A stretch of 64,000 bases of DNA from a bacterium (GCA_030535355.1 JAUNIO010000006.1:1-64000), one strand, 5' to 3'; shown: positions 49,272-59,010, numbered from the stretch's first letter. The notes: a model not told the origin generated them from the sequence alone. Made by a program: numbers and translations.

Positions 49272-50582
49272 TTATCCCTCTATCTCCAAATACGTATCGG
49301 TTACATTGCTGACCACACCGTCAATGCTGGCGTGAATGGTAACGCCCAACTGGTCTTCCGGCACTGAAGCCACAGGCTGTCCTGGGCTAACCCGTGTGCC
49401 TACGCTCACCAAGGGCTGAGCCGGTTTGCCGATATGCTGCGAGAACAAAATGCGAACCCGGCGCGGCTGCTCAGGAATGTCCCTGAATTCCGTTTCCGTA
49501 TCGTAAGCCAGCACTCCCATGCGTTTGCGCAGAGCCAAAGTAGGCACACGGCGGCCTTCTTTCATGGGATGAACTTCCGGCGGCGTCTGCTGCACGAACT
49601 TCTGACCAGCTGCCCGCATATCAGCCTTAGCCTTCATACAGGCTTCACGGGGGAACAGGCCCTCGGGACAGGAGTACATCGTGCACAGACCGCACTGCAC
49701 GCACAGCGCCGCATAATTATTCAGCAGCTCACTGCCAGACTGGCTGAATCCCAAACCGCGCATGACTTTGTGCGGCGATACCTGATACCCCAGCAAATGG
49801 CGCGGACACAGCTCAGTGCAGTGGCTGCACTGATCACACGCTGCTCTATCTACACGGATGCGCTCTTTATCAGCCCGCTGCATGCGCTTTACCAAAGCGT
49901 GACTGCCGGGCAAAACGATCATAGCGCCCGTGGTTTTGGTTACGGGAATGTCTAAATTATCGATCAGCCGCCCCATCATTAAACCGTTGAGAACCACAGC
50001 CGCATCGGGCTGGGTCTTGCCACCAGACCAGCGCAGAACATCTGAAAGCATCGTGCCAATCGGCACCTGGAAGCAAGAGGGACGCGCCACCAGACCCACT
50101 ACTGAGACAAACTTATGAGTTACGGGAATCCCTTGAGCAGCCTGAAAAACGTTAAATAGAGTTTCCGTATTGTTGACCACGCATCCCACCTGCGCTGGGA
50201 GACCAGCCGGCGGAATTAAACGGCCCGTAGCCGAATAGACAATTTCGTATTCGTCTCCGGCGGGATAAAAATCACCCAAAATATTTATGTCTATATTGGT
50301 TCCCGCCAAATGCCTGCTCAGCGCTTCTATGGCTTCGGCATGTTTGCCCTTAACGCAGATTCTGCCTCTGGCCGCGCCCGTACAGGCCATCATTATGCGC
50401 ATTCCCCCCACGACCTGGGGAGCAAAGCGCTCCATTACATGAACATCTTTATGTACCAAAGGCTCACACTCAGCCCCATTGGCCAAGACGTACTCCACCT
50501 GCGAACGCGCTTTAACCGCCGTGGGAAAACCAGCGCCACCTGCGCCGACAACTCCCATTTGGCGAAGATCGAGACTTGCCAA
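49272..50582 (-). CDS. PduS-like RnfC/NuoF-type iron-sulfur flavoprotein
   Basis: 436 residues. The N-terminal flavin/NADH-binding region has MGVVGAGGAGFPTAVKARSQ and EYVLANGAECEPLVHKD. The middle has the SLBB-like GTMLSDVLRWSGG. Two 4Fe-4S motifs follow (CDQCSHCTELCPRHLLG and CVQCGLCTMYSCPEGLFP), and a C-terminal RnfC-like barrel contains GTRVSPGQPVASVPEDQLGV. PduS is a cobalamin reductase that recycles the cobalamin of diol dehydratase and docks on PduT. The TTG start has GAGGTGA upstream. It is followed by pduT with 4-bp spacing. Without the dehydratase in the window, its substrate is open. Confidence 0.9.
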   Translation of the reverse strand: MASLDLRQMGVVGAGGAGFPTAVKARSQVEYVLANGAECEPLVHKDVHVMERFAPQVVGGMRIMMACTGAARGRICVKGKHAEAIEALSRHLAGTNIDINILGDFYPAGDEYEIVYSATGRLIPPAGLPAQVGCVVNNTETLFNVFQAAQGIPVTHKFVSVVGLVARPSCFQVPIGTMLSDVLRWSGGKTQPDAAVVLNGLMMGRLIDNLDIPVTKTTGAMIVLPGSHALVKRMQRADKERIRVDRAACDQCSHCTELCPRHLLGYQVSPHKVMRGLGFSQSGSELLNNYAALCVQCGLCTMYSCPEGLFPREACMKAKADMRAAGQKFVQQTPPEVHPMKEGRRVPTLALRKRMGVLAYDTETEFRDIPEQPRRVRILFSQHIGKPAQPLVSVGTRVSPGQPVASVPEDQLGVTIHASIDGVVSNVTDTYLEIEG

Positions 50583-50670
50583 AGCCCATCACCTCATAAC
50601 AAACAGCATGGCTCTTTGCAAAGAGCAACATGATAATTTCGACTGGACAACACTCCATACCTTTATAAAA

Positions 50671-50780
50671 CACTATTAAATTGGTAACCCTCAAATATGC
50701 TTGTTGCTGCGTTTTGCGACACGTTAATGTTTGCGTTACAGCTAATATGATCAAGCGCCAAAACTACGTTTGACGCTTAC
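50671..50780. repeat. Dispersed element family B, copy 2
   Basis: Matches 11041-11190 (see there): CACTATTAA, TCAAATA, GCTTGTTGC, GCGTTTTGCG, CACGTTAAT, TTGCGTTACAGCTAAT and the closing AGCGCCAAAACTACGTTTGACGCT hairpin, which here has one G-T pair. It lies between pduS and the tetR terminator. The 35-base insert of copy 1 is absent. Confidence 0.65.
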
Positions 50781-50804
50781 TTTAATTGAGCTTATGCTAT
50801 GAAA

Positions 50805-50835
50805 TAAAAAAAACGGCCTTTTCTAACGAAAGGCC
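50805..50835 (-). terminator. Terminator of the efflux operon
   Basis: On the minus strand, GGCCTTTC / GAAAAGGCC form a stem with a short loop, followed by GTTTTTTTTA. It is 33 bp after the tetR stop, closing the mfp-rnd-tolC-tetR unit. Confidence 0.85.
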
Positions 50836-50867
50836 AGTTTCTGCGGCACACTGCAAATGTTGTTAAA

Positions 50868-51500
50868 TCACTTGCTATCCGCCACACCGTACAGCAGCAC
50901 CGCAACCACATCTTCGAGATTGGTCTGCTGGGGAACCTGCATCATGAGCTCTGTAACGATAATATGAATCAGCAGTCCCGCTAAGCGCTCAGGATGTTCC
51001 AAAGCTTTCATTTCCCCTGACTGCATACGTTTAACAAAAAAATTTGTAAACTCTCTGTGATCTTCCTTAAAGTTGCGCAGAGTTTCTTCAACGGCAGGAA
51101 AACGGGCCGCCGCTCTGACAACCAGCCAGATTTCATCTACATGCCGTGAAAAATACTCTCTTAGCGCATTCAGGATACGCAAAAAAGCTTCTTCAAAAGT
51201 GCCGAAGTCGTTGTCAATAATAATTTTCGACACATCGGGACGCTCCTTGAAGCGCTTTATTACATCGACCAACAGCTCTTCTTTAGACTCGTAATAGTGG
51301 TAAAGCAAGCCAGGAGATACCCCAGCAGCTTTGGCGATATCTTTTGTTGTAGTTCCCTCTAAACCGTAACGGGAAAAAAGGTGCATAGCCACGTCCAGCA
51401 GCTGATCGCGGCGATCTTCGCGGCGCTTTTCTCGTTTGGGCTTCAGATCGATACTTTCCGTAACGTTTTCTGCCTGAACATCCGTATCACTTTTAGCCAT
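50868..51500 (-). CDS. TetR-family regulator of the efflux operon
   Basis: About 210 residues. The N-terminal helix-turn-helix is classic TetR: LDVAMHLFSRYGLEGTTTKD, then IAKAAGVSPGLLYHYYESKE and ELLVDVIKRF. The C-terminal ligand-binding helices are typical. It is the last gene after tolC (90 bp) and so would be autoregulated with the pump. The ATG at 51500 has AGGTG upstream. The inverted sites upstream of the first gene are the likely operator. Confidence 0.9.
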   Translation of the reverse strand: MAKSDTDVQAENVTESIDLKPKREKRREDRRDQLLDVAMHLFSRYGLEGTTTKDIAKAAGVSPGLLYHYYESKEELLVDVIKRFKERPDVSKIIIDNDFGTFEEAFLRILNALREYFSRHVDEIWLVVRAAARFPAVEETLRNFKEDHREFTNFFVKRMQSGEMKALEHPERLAGLLIHIIVTELMMQVPQQTNLEDVVAVLLYGVADSK

Positions 51501-51590
51501 ATAACACCTGCTCATTCTGGTAAGGCACAGTTCACCGCCGCCAAACATGCCTAGGTTCAGCGGCTCATCACAGAAAGCCTAGAAGGGAGG

Positions 51591-53288
51591 TTATTGCTCT
51601 GAATTCTCCTTATTCTCCCCGGCTTCCTCGTTGGAAGATGCCGGATTATCTGGCTTACCTTCGCAGCGCTTCACAGCCTCGGCGTGTATAGCTTCGCGCT
51701 CCTGCTGCAGAGCAGCATCGCTTTCTTTATCAAGCTCTTCAACACTGGGTTCAAGCACGCGCTCTTCATCGATATCATCAAAAGAAGCGCCCGTTTGTTT
51801 GCGCAGATCGTACCAATCTATGCTCTTGGATTCATATTCTTCGGCATGAATAATAGTATCTTCATCAATAGGGTAGCGGCCAGAAATAGCCCGCACCCAG
51901 TCCACTAACGCCGCGAAATAACCATAACGGGCTGAAGCCACTGCGGATTCCGACGTTCCCAGAGCAGTATGGGCATCGAGCAGTTCAGTAGAAGTGGAAA
52001 GGCCAGCCTCATAACGCACTACGGCTACGCGGTCAGCTTCCTGGGCCTGCTCCAAAGCGGCCTGAGCTTCGATTATGCGCTCCCAAGTGCTGGACAGATT
52101 GAGATAACAGTTTTTAACGTCGAGCTTGATGGAGCGCTGCGCGTTAGCCATGTTTTGATCCAATTCTATCATGGCCTCCTGCAATTTGCCCTGAGTGGCT
52201 TTCTTTTCTCCTCCGTCCAAAAGCGGCACCGAAAAGACCACACCAGTAGCCCAAGACCAGCCCCAAGTCTGACCGCTATTGGCTGAAGATCCGCTGCCCC
52301 CTAAAGTCGATTGCAAAGACAGATCGGGATTGTTAGAAACCCCCGCCAAGTCGTAATTGGCCTGAGTCACTTTTTTCGCCCAATCCAGCATATGAATTTC
52401 GGGACGGCATTGCAGCGCGTCATGATACGCTTTCTGCAGATCGATCTTGCTGACCATATCGGCGGGGACCTCGCTGTCCACGCGCAAGTCCACCAATTCC
52501 AGATGCGTATCTACGGGATAGCCCAAACGGCTGCACAGACTGGAGATGGCCCGGCTGTAATCATTTTCAGCGACTATAACCAGCTGCTTGGCATTGGTCA
52601 CTGACGTTTTCACGCGCAGCACGTCAAAACGGGCTGTGGTGCCGGCATTAAACAGCGCTTCGGCATCTTTCAGCGACTGTTCGCGCAGGGACAGCTGACG
52701 CTTGCTAATTTCCAGCTGTTCTTTGGCCAGCAGACAATTCACGTAGTAATTAGCTGTGGTGTACAGTTCCTGCTCGTAATATTTGCGGTACTCTTCGCGC
52801 TGCAGCTCTTCATTAAGCTTAGCGGCCAATTCGGAAAGATGCAGCTTACCGAAAGTATATATAGCATGCTGCAAAACGACTCCAGCCCTATATACGTGAG
52901 TGGGAGCCACTTTTTCAGGCATCGTCAAAGTATAATCTACAGCAAACGACAGCTTGGGATTATACCCTGTCTGCACCTTTTTAGTATCCCATTTGGCCTG
53001 TTCATAGCGAGAAAGAGCCGCTTTGAGTTCCGGGCTGTACTTGACCGCACGCGCCAGCGCTGTGCGGAAGTTGATGCGCTTGGCCTCGCCTGGTGCTGCC
53101 TGCGGGGTCAGCAGTGGAACCTCGGCTGCCGTGTTAGTTTCAGCTGATATGCTAGGCTGAACATCCGCAGGGCTGCCTGCAGGGGCAGCTGCCTCGCGGG
53201 GTTCCTCAGCCAGCAACGGCAGAGCCAAAGACAGGGCCAGCGCGGGGGTCATCAGGAAGTGCAGAAGACCTCGATTAGTGATTTTCAT
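51591..53288 (-). CDS. TolC-family outer-membrane efflux channel
   Basis: About 565 residues from the ATG at 53288, which has AAGGAGG upstream and a signal peptide (LHFLMTPALALSLALPLLA). Two repeats of coiled helices, as in TolC: the first from about residue 80 with ALARAVKYSPELKAALSRYE; the second ends near AGLSTSTELLDAHTALGTSE with GYFAALVDWVRAISGRYPID. The acidic C-terminal tail of about 70 residues is longer than in E. coli TolC. The start overlaps the rnd stop by 14 bp. It spans the outer membrane and completes the pump. Confidence 0.9.
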   Translation of the reverse strand: MKITNRGLLHFLMTPALALSLALPLLAEEPREAAAPAGSPADVQPSISAETNTAAEVPLLTPQAAPGEAKRINFRTALARAVKYSPELKAALSRYEQAKWDTKKVQTGYNPKLSFAVDYTLTMPEKVAPTHVYRAGVVLQHAIYTFGKLHLSELAAKLNEELQREEYRKYYEQELYTTANYYVNCLLAKEQLEISKRQLSLREQSLKDAEALFNAGTTARFDVLRVKTSVTNAKQLVIVAENDYSRAISSLCSRLGYPVDTHLELVDLRVDSEVPADMVSKIDLQKAYHDALQCRPEIHMLDWAKKVTQANYDLAGVSNNPDLSLQSTLGGSGSSANSGQTWGWSWATGVVFSVPLLDGGEKKATQGKLQEAMIELDQNMANAQRSIKLDVKNCYLNLSSTWERIIEAQAALEQAQEADRVAVVRYEAGLSTSTELLDAHTALGTSESAVASARYGYFAALVDWVRAISGRYPIDEDTIIHAEEYESKSIDWYDLRKQTGASFDDIDEERVLEPSVEELDKESDAALQQEREAIHAEAVKRCEGKPDNPASSNEEAGENKENSEQ

Positions 53289-56200
53289 GATTATGGGCCT
53301 CCTTCTCCGCTCTTTCCTGAGCCTCTCTGGCCATTCTCTCCTGAGCTTCTCTTTCGCGCAGGGCATCTTCCTCATGAGGCGTCAGAGGATTGCGGCCCAG
53401 CAGCTTGTTCCAGCAATACATGATATTGCGGGAAATGCCCTCAAAGGTGATATACGCTGTAGGAATTACATACAACGTCAGCATTGTGGAGGAAAGCATA
53501 CCGCCCATAACCGCTATACCCATACCTTGGCGCATCTCGCCGCCTTCGGACAGAGCCAGAGCGATGGGCACCACGCCGCCGATAGTAGAGACAGCCGTCA
53601 TCAGAATGGGGCGCAGCCTGGTGTGACCGGCTTCCAGCATGGCGTGATGCGCGTTCAGTCCGCGCTCGCGCTGCTGGTTGGCGAATTCTACCAAGAGAAT
53701 ACCGTTGCGGGTCACGATACCCACCAGCATGATCATACCGATGAAGGAGAAGATGCTCAGGGTCACCCCAGTAGCCCACAGAGCTACGAATACACCAGCC
53801 ATAGCCAGCGGCAAAGTCATCATGATGGTCATCGGGTGGATAAAGGATTCGAACTGCGCTGCCAGCACGAAGTAGATGATCACGATAGAACTCATCAAAG
53901 CGAACGACAGATACTGCATGGATTCGGTCTGAATCTTGGTCATACCCGACGGGGCAATCGAATAGCCTACATACTGTTTAGTCAATTCGTTAGCTTTAGC
54001 TGCCATCATATCGCTGGCCGTACCTACAGGCACACCCTTAACTACGTCTGTGCGCACCGTAATGGAACGAATACGGTCATAGCGTTTAATCTTGTTAGGG
54101 CCCAGGTTTTCCTCAATATCCACCATTGTCCCCAGTTTTACGCGTTTACCGTACTGGTTGCGCATGATAATCTTATTAATAGCATCAGCGTCCACACGGA
54201 AATCATCGGTAGCCTTAACGCGCACGTCATAGCGCTTGTTGCCTAACTTAATGCGCGCTGCGTCCACACCGCTCATCATGACCTGCAGAGCCGTAGATAT
54301 TTGCGACGTATCCACGCCCATATCCGCCGCCACTTCACGGCGGGGATAGACAGCAACCTGAGGCTTCGTGAGTTCTAAGTCATCGTCGACGTCCAAAAAT
54401 GTTTCTTTTTGCGAGCGCAGCCAGTCTTCCAGTTCGTGAGCGATCTTCTGCAAAGTGTTGAGGTCCGGCCCCTGCAATACGTAGGCGATCTGGGCGCTGC
54501 GCTCAGTGCTTTGGCCGCCGGCCATCTGCAAGTGGCTGATAAAGACGCGCAAGCCGGGAATTACGGCCAGTTCTTGGCGCAAAGCATCCATACAGTCCTG
54601 CTGAGAGACTCCGGGGCGATCTTTGCGCAGCTTCATTTCTACAAAGGAAATAATGCGGTAAGATTCGTTGGTAGTGCTCATACCCACGATAGTGCCGTAA
54701 TGCTCGATCTCGGGATGCTTAGCCAATATAGCTTCCATTTGGCGGCAGCGCTTGTCGGAAAGAGTCAAGGAAGTGCCGATTTCCGACTGAGCGTTGATCA
54801 AAAACTGGCCGCGGTCGGCATTGGGCGCAAATTCCGTACCTACCTGACTAGCAAAGCCGATACCGGCGATGAAACAGCCGATAGCTACGAGAATCGTAAG
54901 CACGCGGGTAAAGCGGTTGCGCAGGCAGATTTCCAAGGACCAGTAGTAAAAACGGTCCAAAGCGTTAAACATGCTGCCCAGCATACGCGCGATAAAGTTT
55001 TCCCTGGTGTTGCGCTGCAGCAAACGCCCGCAGAGCATGGGGGTAATGGTAATGGAGACGCAGTAAGAGAAAGAGATAGCTATACCGACAGACAGACCGA
55101 ACTGATAGAAGATACGCCCGATCATACCGCCCATGAAGGCCACGGGCAGGAAGATGGCCGCGATAGCGATGGTAGAGGCGAAAACCGCGAAAGCCACTTC
55201 GCCAGTACCGCGCTCAGCGGCTATCTTAGCGTCGTCCAGCTGTTCCTGCTCCATGTGGCGGAAGACGTTTTCCGAAACCACGATGGCGTCGTCGATTACC
55301 ATACCTACGCAGAGCGACATGGCCAGCATAGTAATGGTATTGACCGTAAAGTCCATGAAGTACATGGCGCCAAACGTCGCCAGCAGAGAGGTAGGAATGG
55401 CCACCAGGCTGACCAGCGTCATTTTTAAATTGCGCAGGAATACATAAATCACGAATACGGTAATCAGAGCGCCCAGCATTAGGTCTTCAGCTACGCCTTC
55501 AACCGAGTCGCGAATAAAGCGGGAAGAGTCGAAAATGCGCACCAAATGCACACCTTCGGGAAGAACCGCGTTTAATTCTTCCATCTTTTCCAAAACGCGA
55601 TCCGCCACACCTACAGTATTGGTACCAGACTGCTTACAGACACCCAGCATGATGGAAGGGTGGCCGTCCAGACGGGCGATAGAACGCTTATCTTCCAAAC
55701 CGTCCTCAACGGTCGCTATTTGGAAGAGGCGCACCGGAGCACCGTTCTTCCAATCGACGATCAGCTTTTCCAGCTCTTCGCAGCTTTGATATTCACCGTA
55801 AATTTTCACGGTAGCTTCCAGAGTATCGCTTTCAGTGCGCCCACCGGGCAGTTCCACGTGCCATGAATTCAGAGCGCCCAAGACCTGAGCCGGACCTATG
55901 TCAAATTTCTCCATCTTGTCTAGGTCTAACCAAATACGGGCGGTGCGTTCCTGGAAACCGTTGAGGTCAACTTTACCCACGCCGCGGATATTCTGAATGC
56001 GGTTTTGCAAAACATCGTCGGCTATCTGGGAAAGCTGGGCATAAGGCACATCGCCGTACAGACCCAAGTACATGATGGCCTGGGCATCGGGATCGATCTT
56101 CTGGACAATGGGCACTTCAATGTTTTTCGGCAGGTCCTGAGTTGCCGCATTTACCTTATCGCGAACCTCCTGCGTACAGACATCGATATTGCGCTCCAAG

Positions 56201-56487
56201 TTAAATTCGATAATCGTCGTGGCATAGCTGTCGTAAGAAGTAGAGCGAATGCTTTCAATGCCTTCCAGCGTACCGACCTGCTCTTCGATAATATCGGTAA
56301 CGTCCTGGTCCATAACTTCAGGGTCAGCGCCGACATAAGTGGTCACAATACTTACGACAGGAATGTCGAAGTCAGGCATTAAGTCCACGCCCATGCGGGT
56401 GTATCCCATAGCGCCCACGCCGATCATGGCGATCAGCAAAACGGTCGTGAATACCGGCCTTCTTATACAAAATCCCCAAATACTCAC
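53275..56487 (-). CDS. RND efflux pump inner-membrane transporter (HAE1/AcrB type)
   Basis: 1070 residues with 12 transmembrane helices and two large periplasmic loops. It starts SIWGFCIRRPVFTTVLLIAM. TM4 has MSLCVGMVIDDAIVVSENVF with the proton-relay Asp-Asp pair, and FASTIAIAAIFLPVAFMGGM follows. The C-terminal half has the matching ILMTAVSTIGGVVPIALAL. It couples proton entry to export of hydrophobic drugs, dyes or bile acids. The last about 35 residues form a charged coil (ERMAREAQERAEKEAHNHEN). Its ATG overlaps the mfp stop by 4 bp. Confidence 0.95.
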   Translation of the reverse strand: MSIWGFCIRRPVFTTVLLIAMIGVGAMGYTRMGVDLMPDFDIPVVSIVTTYVGADPEVMDQDVTDIIEEQVGTLEGIESIRSTSYDSYATTIIEFNLERNIDVCTQEVRDKVNAATQDLPKNIEVPIVQKIDPDAQAIMYLGLYGDVPYAQLSQIADDVLQNRIQNIRGVGKVDLNGFQERTARIWLDLDKMEKFDIGPAQVLGALNSWHVELPGGRTESDTLEATVKIYGEYQSCEELEKLIVDWKNGAPVRLFQIATVEDGLEDKRSIARLDGHPSIMLGVCKQSGTNTVGVADRVLEKMEELNAVLPEGVHLVRIFDSSRFIRDSVEGVAEDLMLGALITVFVIYVFLRNLKMTLVSLVAIPTSLLATFGAMYFMDFTVNTITMLAMSLCVGMVIDDAIVVSENVFRHMEQEQLDDAKIAAERGTGEVAFAVFASTIAIAAIFLPVAFMGGMIGRIFYQFGLSVGIAISFSYCVSITITPMLCGRLLQRNTRENFIARMLGSMFNALDRFYYWSLEICLRNRFTRVLTILVAIGCFIAGIGFASQVGTEFAPNADRGQFLINAQSEIGTSLTLSDKRCRQMEAILAKHPEIEHYGTIVGMSTTNESYRIISFVEMKLRKDRPGVSQQDCMDALRQELAVIPGLRVFISHLQMAGGQSTERSAQIAYVLQGPDLNTLQKIAHELEDWLRSQKETFLDVDDDLELTKPQVAVYPRREVAADMGVDTSQISTALQVMMSGVDAARIKLGNKRYDVRVKATDDFRVDADAINKIIMRNQYGKRVKLGTMVDIEENLGPNKIKRYDRIRSITVRTDVVKGVPVGTASDMMAAKANELTKQYVGYSIAPSGMTKIQTESMQYLSFALMSSIVIIYFVLAAQFESFIHPMTIMMTLPLAMAGVFVALWATGVTLSIFSFIGMIMLVGIVTRNGILLVEFANQQRERGLNAHHAMLEAGHTRLRPILMTAVSTIGGVVPIALALSEGGEMRQGMGIAVMGGMLSSTMLTLYVIPTAYITFEGISRNIMYCWNKLLGRNPLTPHEEDALREREAQERMAREAQERAEKEAHNHENH

Positions 56488-57830
56488 TTTTTGTCAGCCC
56501 CTTCCGCGGCAATTTCCAGTTTCTGATCGTCGAAAATATTGGTACCGCCCGAAGTGACCACCATCAGACCGGGCTGAAGACCTTTCACGATAGCGTCTGT
56601 ATCATTTTGGAAGACCACGCTGACCGGAACGCGTTTAGCCACATTGTTCTGATTGACGACCACAAAAATCTTGCCCTCGTTGTTGCAGACACAAGAGCGA
56701 GGTATCTGGGTACCCTCGTGGTCTTTTAGGTCGATAGTAACCGTAGCGTAGTTGCCGTCGAACAATTTTCCAGTAGGATTAGGTACCAGCATGCGCACAT
56801 TCATCATGTGTGTGGTCGTATCGCTAGAAGGGACTATTTCCAAAACCTGAGCCGTAGCTTTAACATTCAGCGAAGTGGTTACGTTTAATTGAGCGCCAGG
56901 CTTGACATAAACGCTGTAAGCCTCTTCCAAAGGCGCGTACATTTCTAATTTGCTGTTGTCGGCGATCATCATCAGCTGAGCGCTTCCGCCGCCAAAAGCC
57001 TGTCCCGGTTCTACGTTACGGGCGATAATCGTACCGCTGATAGGCGCCGTGATCACCGTATCGCGAATATCTGTGCGCACAGACTGCAAAGCTGCCTGTG
57101 CCTGTTCCACGGCTGCGGCCGCTGCCTGAACATCGGACTCGGAAATTTGTACCTTGCGGCGGTTGGCCTGAGCTATTTTTAGAGCTTCCTGAGCAGCTTT
57201 TTCCGCGCTCTTAGCGGCTTCCCATTGATCACGGCAGGTCTTGGCCCGCAGATCGTTCTGTTCCACCGAGTATTTAGAAACCGCGCTCTGATCGTACAGG
57301 CTCTGCTGGCGTTTCTGATTGTGAATAGCGTCGTCGAGATTGGCTTTGGTTAAAGATACCTGGGCCTGGGCCTGATAGACTGCCTGCTGAGCCCGGCTGA
57401 CCTCGAGATCGAGCTGAGTATCGGTTAAGCCCAAATTGTCCTTAGCCTGGCGCAAACGGGCCTGAGCTGCCATAACGTTGGCTTCAGCCTGCCGTTCCGA
57501 CGCCCGCAGAGCGCTGTCGTCCAAGGTAATCAAAGTATCTCCGGCGCTGACTTTATCGCCGACCTTATAATATACTTTGAGGACTTTTCCAGCTATGCGC
57601 GAATGGACGGCAGCCTTGGCCCCGGCCTGCAAATGCCCGGTCATCACCGCATTTTCTTTGAGAAGGCCGTGGCGCGATGTTGCCACCTGAACGGGCGTAG
57701 CCGCTTTTTCCGCCACCGCCGCCGGGCTGGCTGTGGCAGCGGGCTTTTTTGATGCTTTGTCACAGCCGCTGGCTCCGCCAGCCAGCACCAAAGCAATGAG
57801 GAGAAATGAAATAGGGACGCGCATAAACAA
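56484..57830 (-). CDS. Periplasmic adaptor (membrane fusion protein) of the RND pump
   Basis: 448 residues. A lipoprotein-like signal (FLLIALVLAGGASGC) anchors it to the inner membrane. The barrel-sandwich halves are AAVHSRIAGKVLKVYYKVGD and DTVITAPISGTIIARNVEPG, which flank a long alpha-helical hairpin (about residues 100-240), with a C-terminal beta barrel. It bridges the RND transporter to TolC. First gene of the operon. The operator region is upstream. Confidence 0.93.
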   Translation of the reverse strand: MFMRVPISFLLIALVLAGGASGCDKASKKPAATASPAAVAEKAATPVQVATSRHGLLKENAVMTGHLQAGAKAAVHSRIAGKVLKVYYKVGDKVSAGDTLITLDDSALRASERQAEANVMAAQARLRQAKDNLGLTDTQLDLEVSRAQQAVYQAQAQVSLTKANLDDAIHNQKRQQSLYDQSAVSKYSVEQNDLRAKTCRDQWEAAKSAEKAAQEALKIAQANRRKVQISESDVQAAAAAVEQAQAALQSVRTDIRDTVITAPISGTIIARNVEPGQAFGGGSAQLMMIADNSKLEMYAPLEEAYSVYVKPGAQLNVTTSLNVKATAQVLEIVPSSDTTTHMMNVRMLVPNPTGKLFDGNYATVTIDLKDHEGTQIPRSCVCNNEGKIFVVVNQNNVAKRVPVSVVFQNDTDAIVKGLQPGLMVVTSGGTNIFDDQKLEIAAEGADKK

Positions 57831-57856
57831 GCCTTCCTTTATTATATTCCAAATAT

Positions 57857-57922
57857 TTGACTGTATATTCAGTTACCTAATATGCTGTATGAGATTGTAC
57901 TCTAATTGAATAAACAGTCAAT
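57857..57922. promoter_or_regulatory. Promoter and twin operator of the efflux operon
   Basis: On the minus strand, TTGACT (57921-57916) and TACAAT (57899-57894), spaced 16 bp, form a good promoter for the mfp gene. Two near-identical sites lie here: TTGACTGTATATTCAGTTA at 57857-57875 (plus) and TTGACTGTTTATTCAATTA read on the minus strand at 57921-57903. They agree at 17 of 19 positions, and each is itself partly palindromic (ACTG-N6-CAGT in the first). One covers the -35 box, the other lies downstream of the start. This is the expected position for TetR repression. Binding is inferred. Confidence 0.65.
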
Positions 57923-58173
57923 TACAAAAGCGTTATAATTATGTTAACTAATTAGTTAGTAAATAAAATTATCATAAATATATAATGCCATTGAGTTAGT
58001 ATTTCGCGAACAAGTTATCGCTCGTACCGTCTTCCGCACTGGCCTTCGCTTCGCATAGCTCAGGGTATTCAGCGCTTCCCTACCTAAACAGAACCGTCCG
58101 AAGCGGCTGAATTAACGATATGCACATAATAGTGTATAATAAGTTAGATACTAATTTACAGAGGAAGCAGGCA

Positions 58174-59004
58174 ATGGCCGACGAGACAGACTCCCCGAAA
58201 GATACACAAGAATATAAACTGGTAGTTATCCCAGCCCATGAAGAATTAAAACGAAAAGTCGAAAAGCTTCGCGCCGAAGTTTCCATGCTGGTGCTCGAAC
58301 GCGATCAGCTGCGCTATGTGGTATGCCGCAACCTGGAAAGGGCATATATGTTAGCCGTCGGTGCCTTGGAACACCAAGCTTTTGAAGCAAAATGCGCCGT
58401 GCTGCGCCTGAAACGCAAACTAGAGATGATTCAAGCCAAGCGCAACCGGGAAGAGACGGTTGTTCTCGCCCAAATTAATAAAGCCTTAGACGTTGAATTC
58501 GCTGAGTATCAGCAGAAGCTGAACGAACAGATAGAAAAAATAAATCAGGCTATAGAAGATAGTAAGTGCCGTCAGCTCAGCGACGATGAGACTAAGGAAC
58601 TAAAAAAGATGTACAGCGCCATAGTGAAGGCTATGCATCCCGATCTCCATCCGAATCAGAGCGAAGCAGAGCAGAAACTCTTTATAAACGCCATTAAAGC
58701 CTATAAAAACGGCGATATTAAAACTATTCGCATAATTTATACCATGCGCGAAAAATATATTCCCGAAGAGAATGAAGACATCGCGGCCACACTCTCTAAA
58801 GATAAAAAGCGGTTAGAAGGAGTTTTAACCGCCTTAAAAGAGGAAATAGCGAAAATTAAAGCAGAATTTCCCTGTACAATGGAAGCTTTTCTTGACGACC
58901 AAGAGCAAATAGAAGCCAAAAAGCGGGAATTACAAGCCACTATAGATCAATACCAAGATATGATCAAAAAATATCAAGAAAGAATAGACGAAATTATGAG
59001 GTAA
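58174..59004 (+). CDS. J-domain-like coiled-coil protein
   Basis: About 276 residues. The first 150 are helical and strongly charged (for example RDQLRYVVCRNLERAYMLAV). Residues about 145-200 resemble a J domain: AIVKAMHPDLHPNQSEAEQK with the His-Pro-Asp triad, then LFINAIKAYKNGDI. The C-terminal 90 residues form a coiled coil. J-like proteins stimulate Hsp70 (DnaK). The ATG at 58174 follows GAGGAAG. It is 6 bp from the HIRAN gene and translationally linked to it. Confidence 0.72.
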   Translation: MADETDSPKDTQEYKLVVIPAHEELKRKVEKLRAEVSMLVLERDQLRYVVCRNLERAYMLAVGALEHQAFEAKCAVLRLKRKLEMIQAKRNREETVVLAQINKALDVEFAEYQQKLNEQIEKINQAIEDSKCRQLSDDETKELKKMYSAIVKAMHPDLHPNQSEAEQKLFINAIKAYKNGDIKTIRIIYTMREKYIPEENEDIAATLSKDKKRLEGVLTALKEEIAKIKAEFPCTMEAFLDDQEQIEAKKRELQATIDQYQDMIKKYQERIDEIMR

Positions 59005-59010
59005 GCTGCT

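Noticed and set aside
53278-54246. Long plus-strand frame opposite the RND transporter
   Set aside because: His/Gln-rich composition, no start signals, and the minus strand encodes an unmistakable RND protein. The same holds for the frame at 54409-55428.
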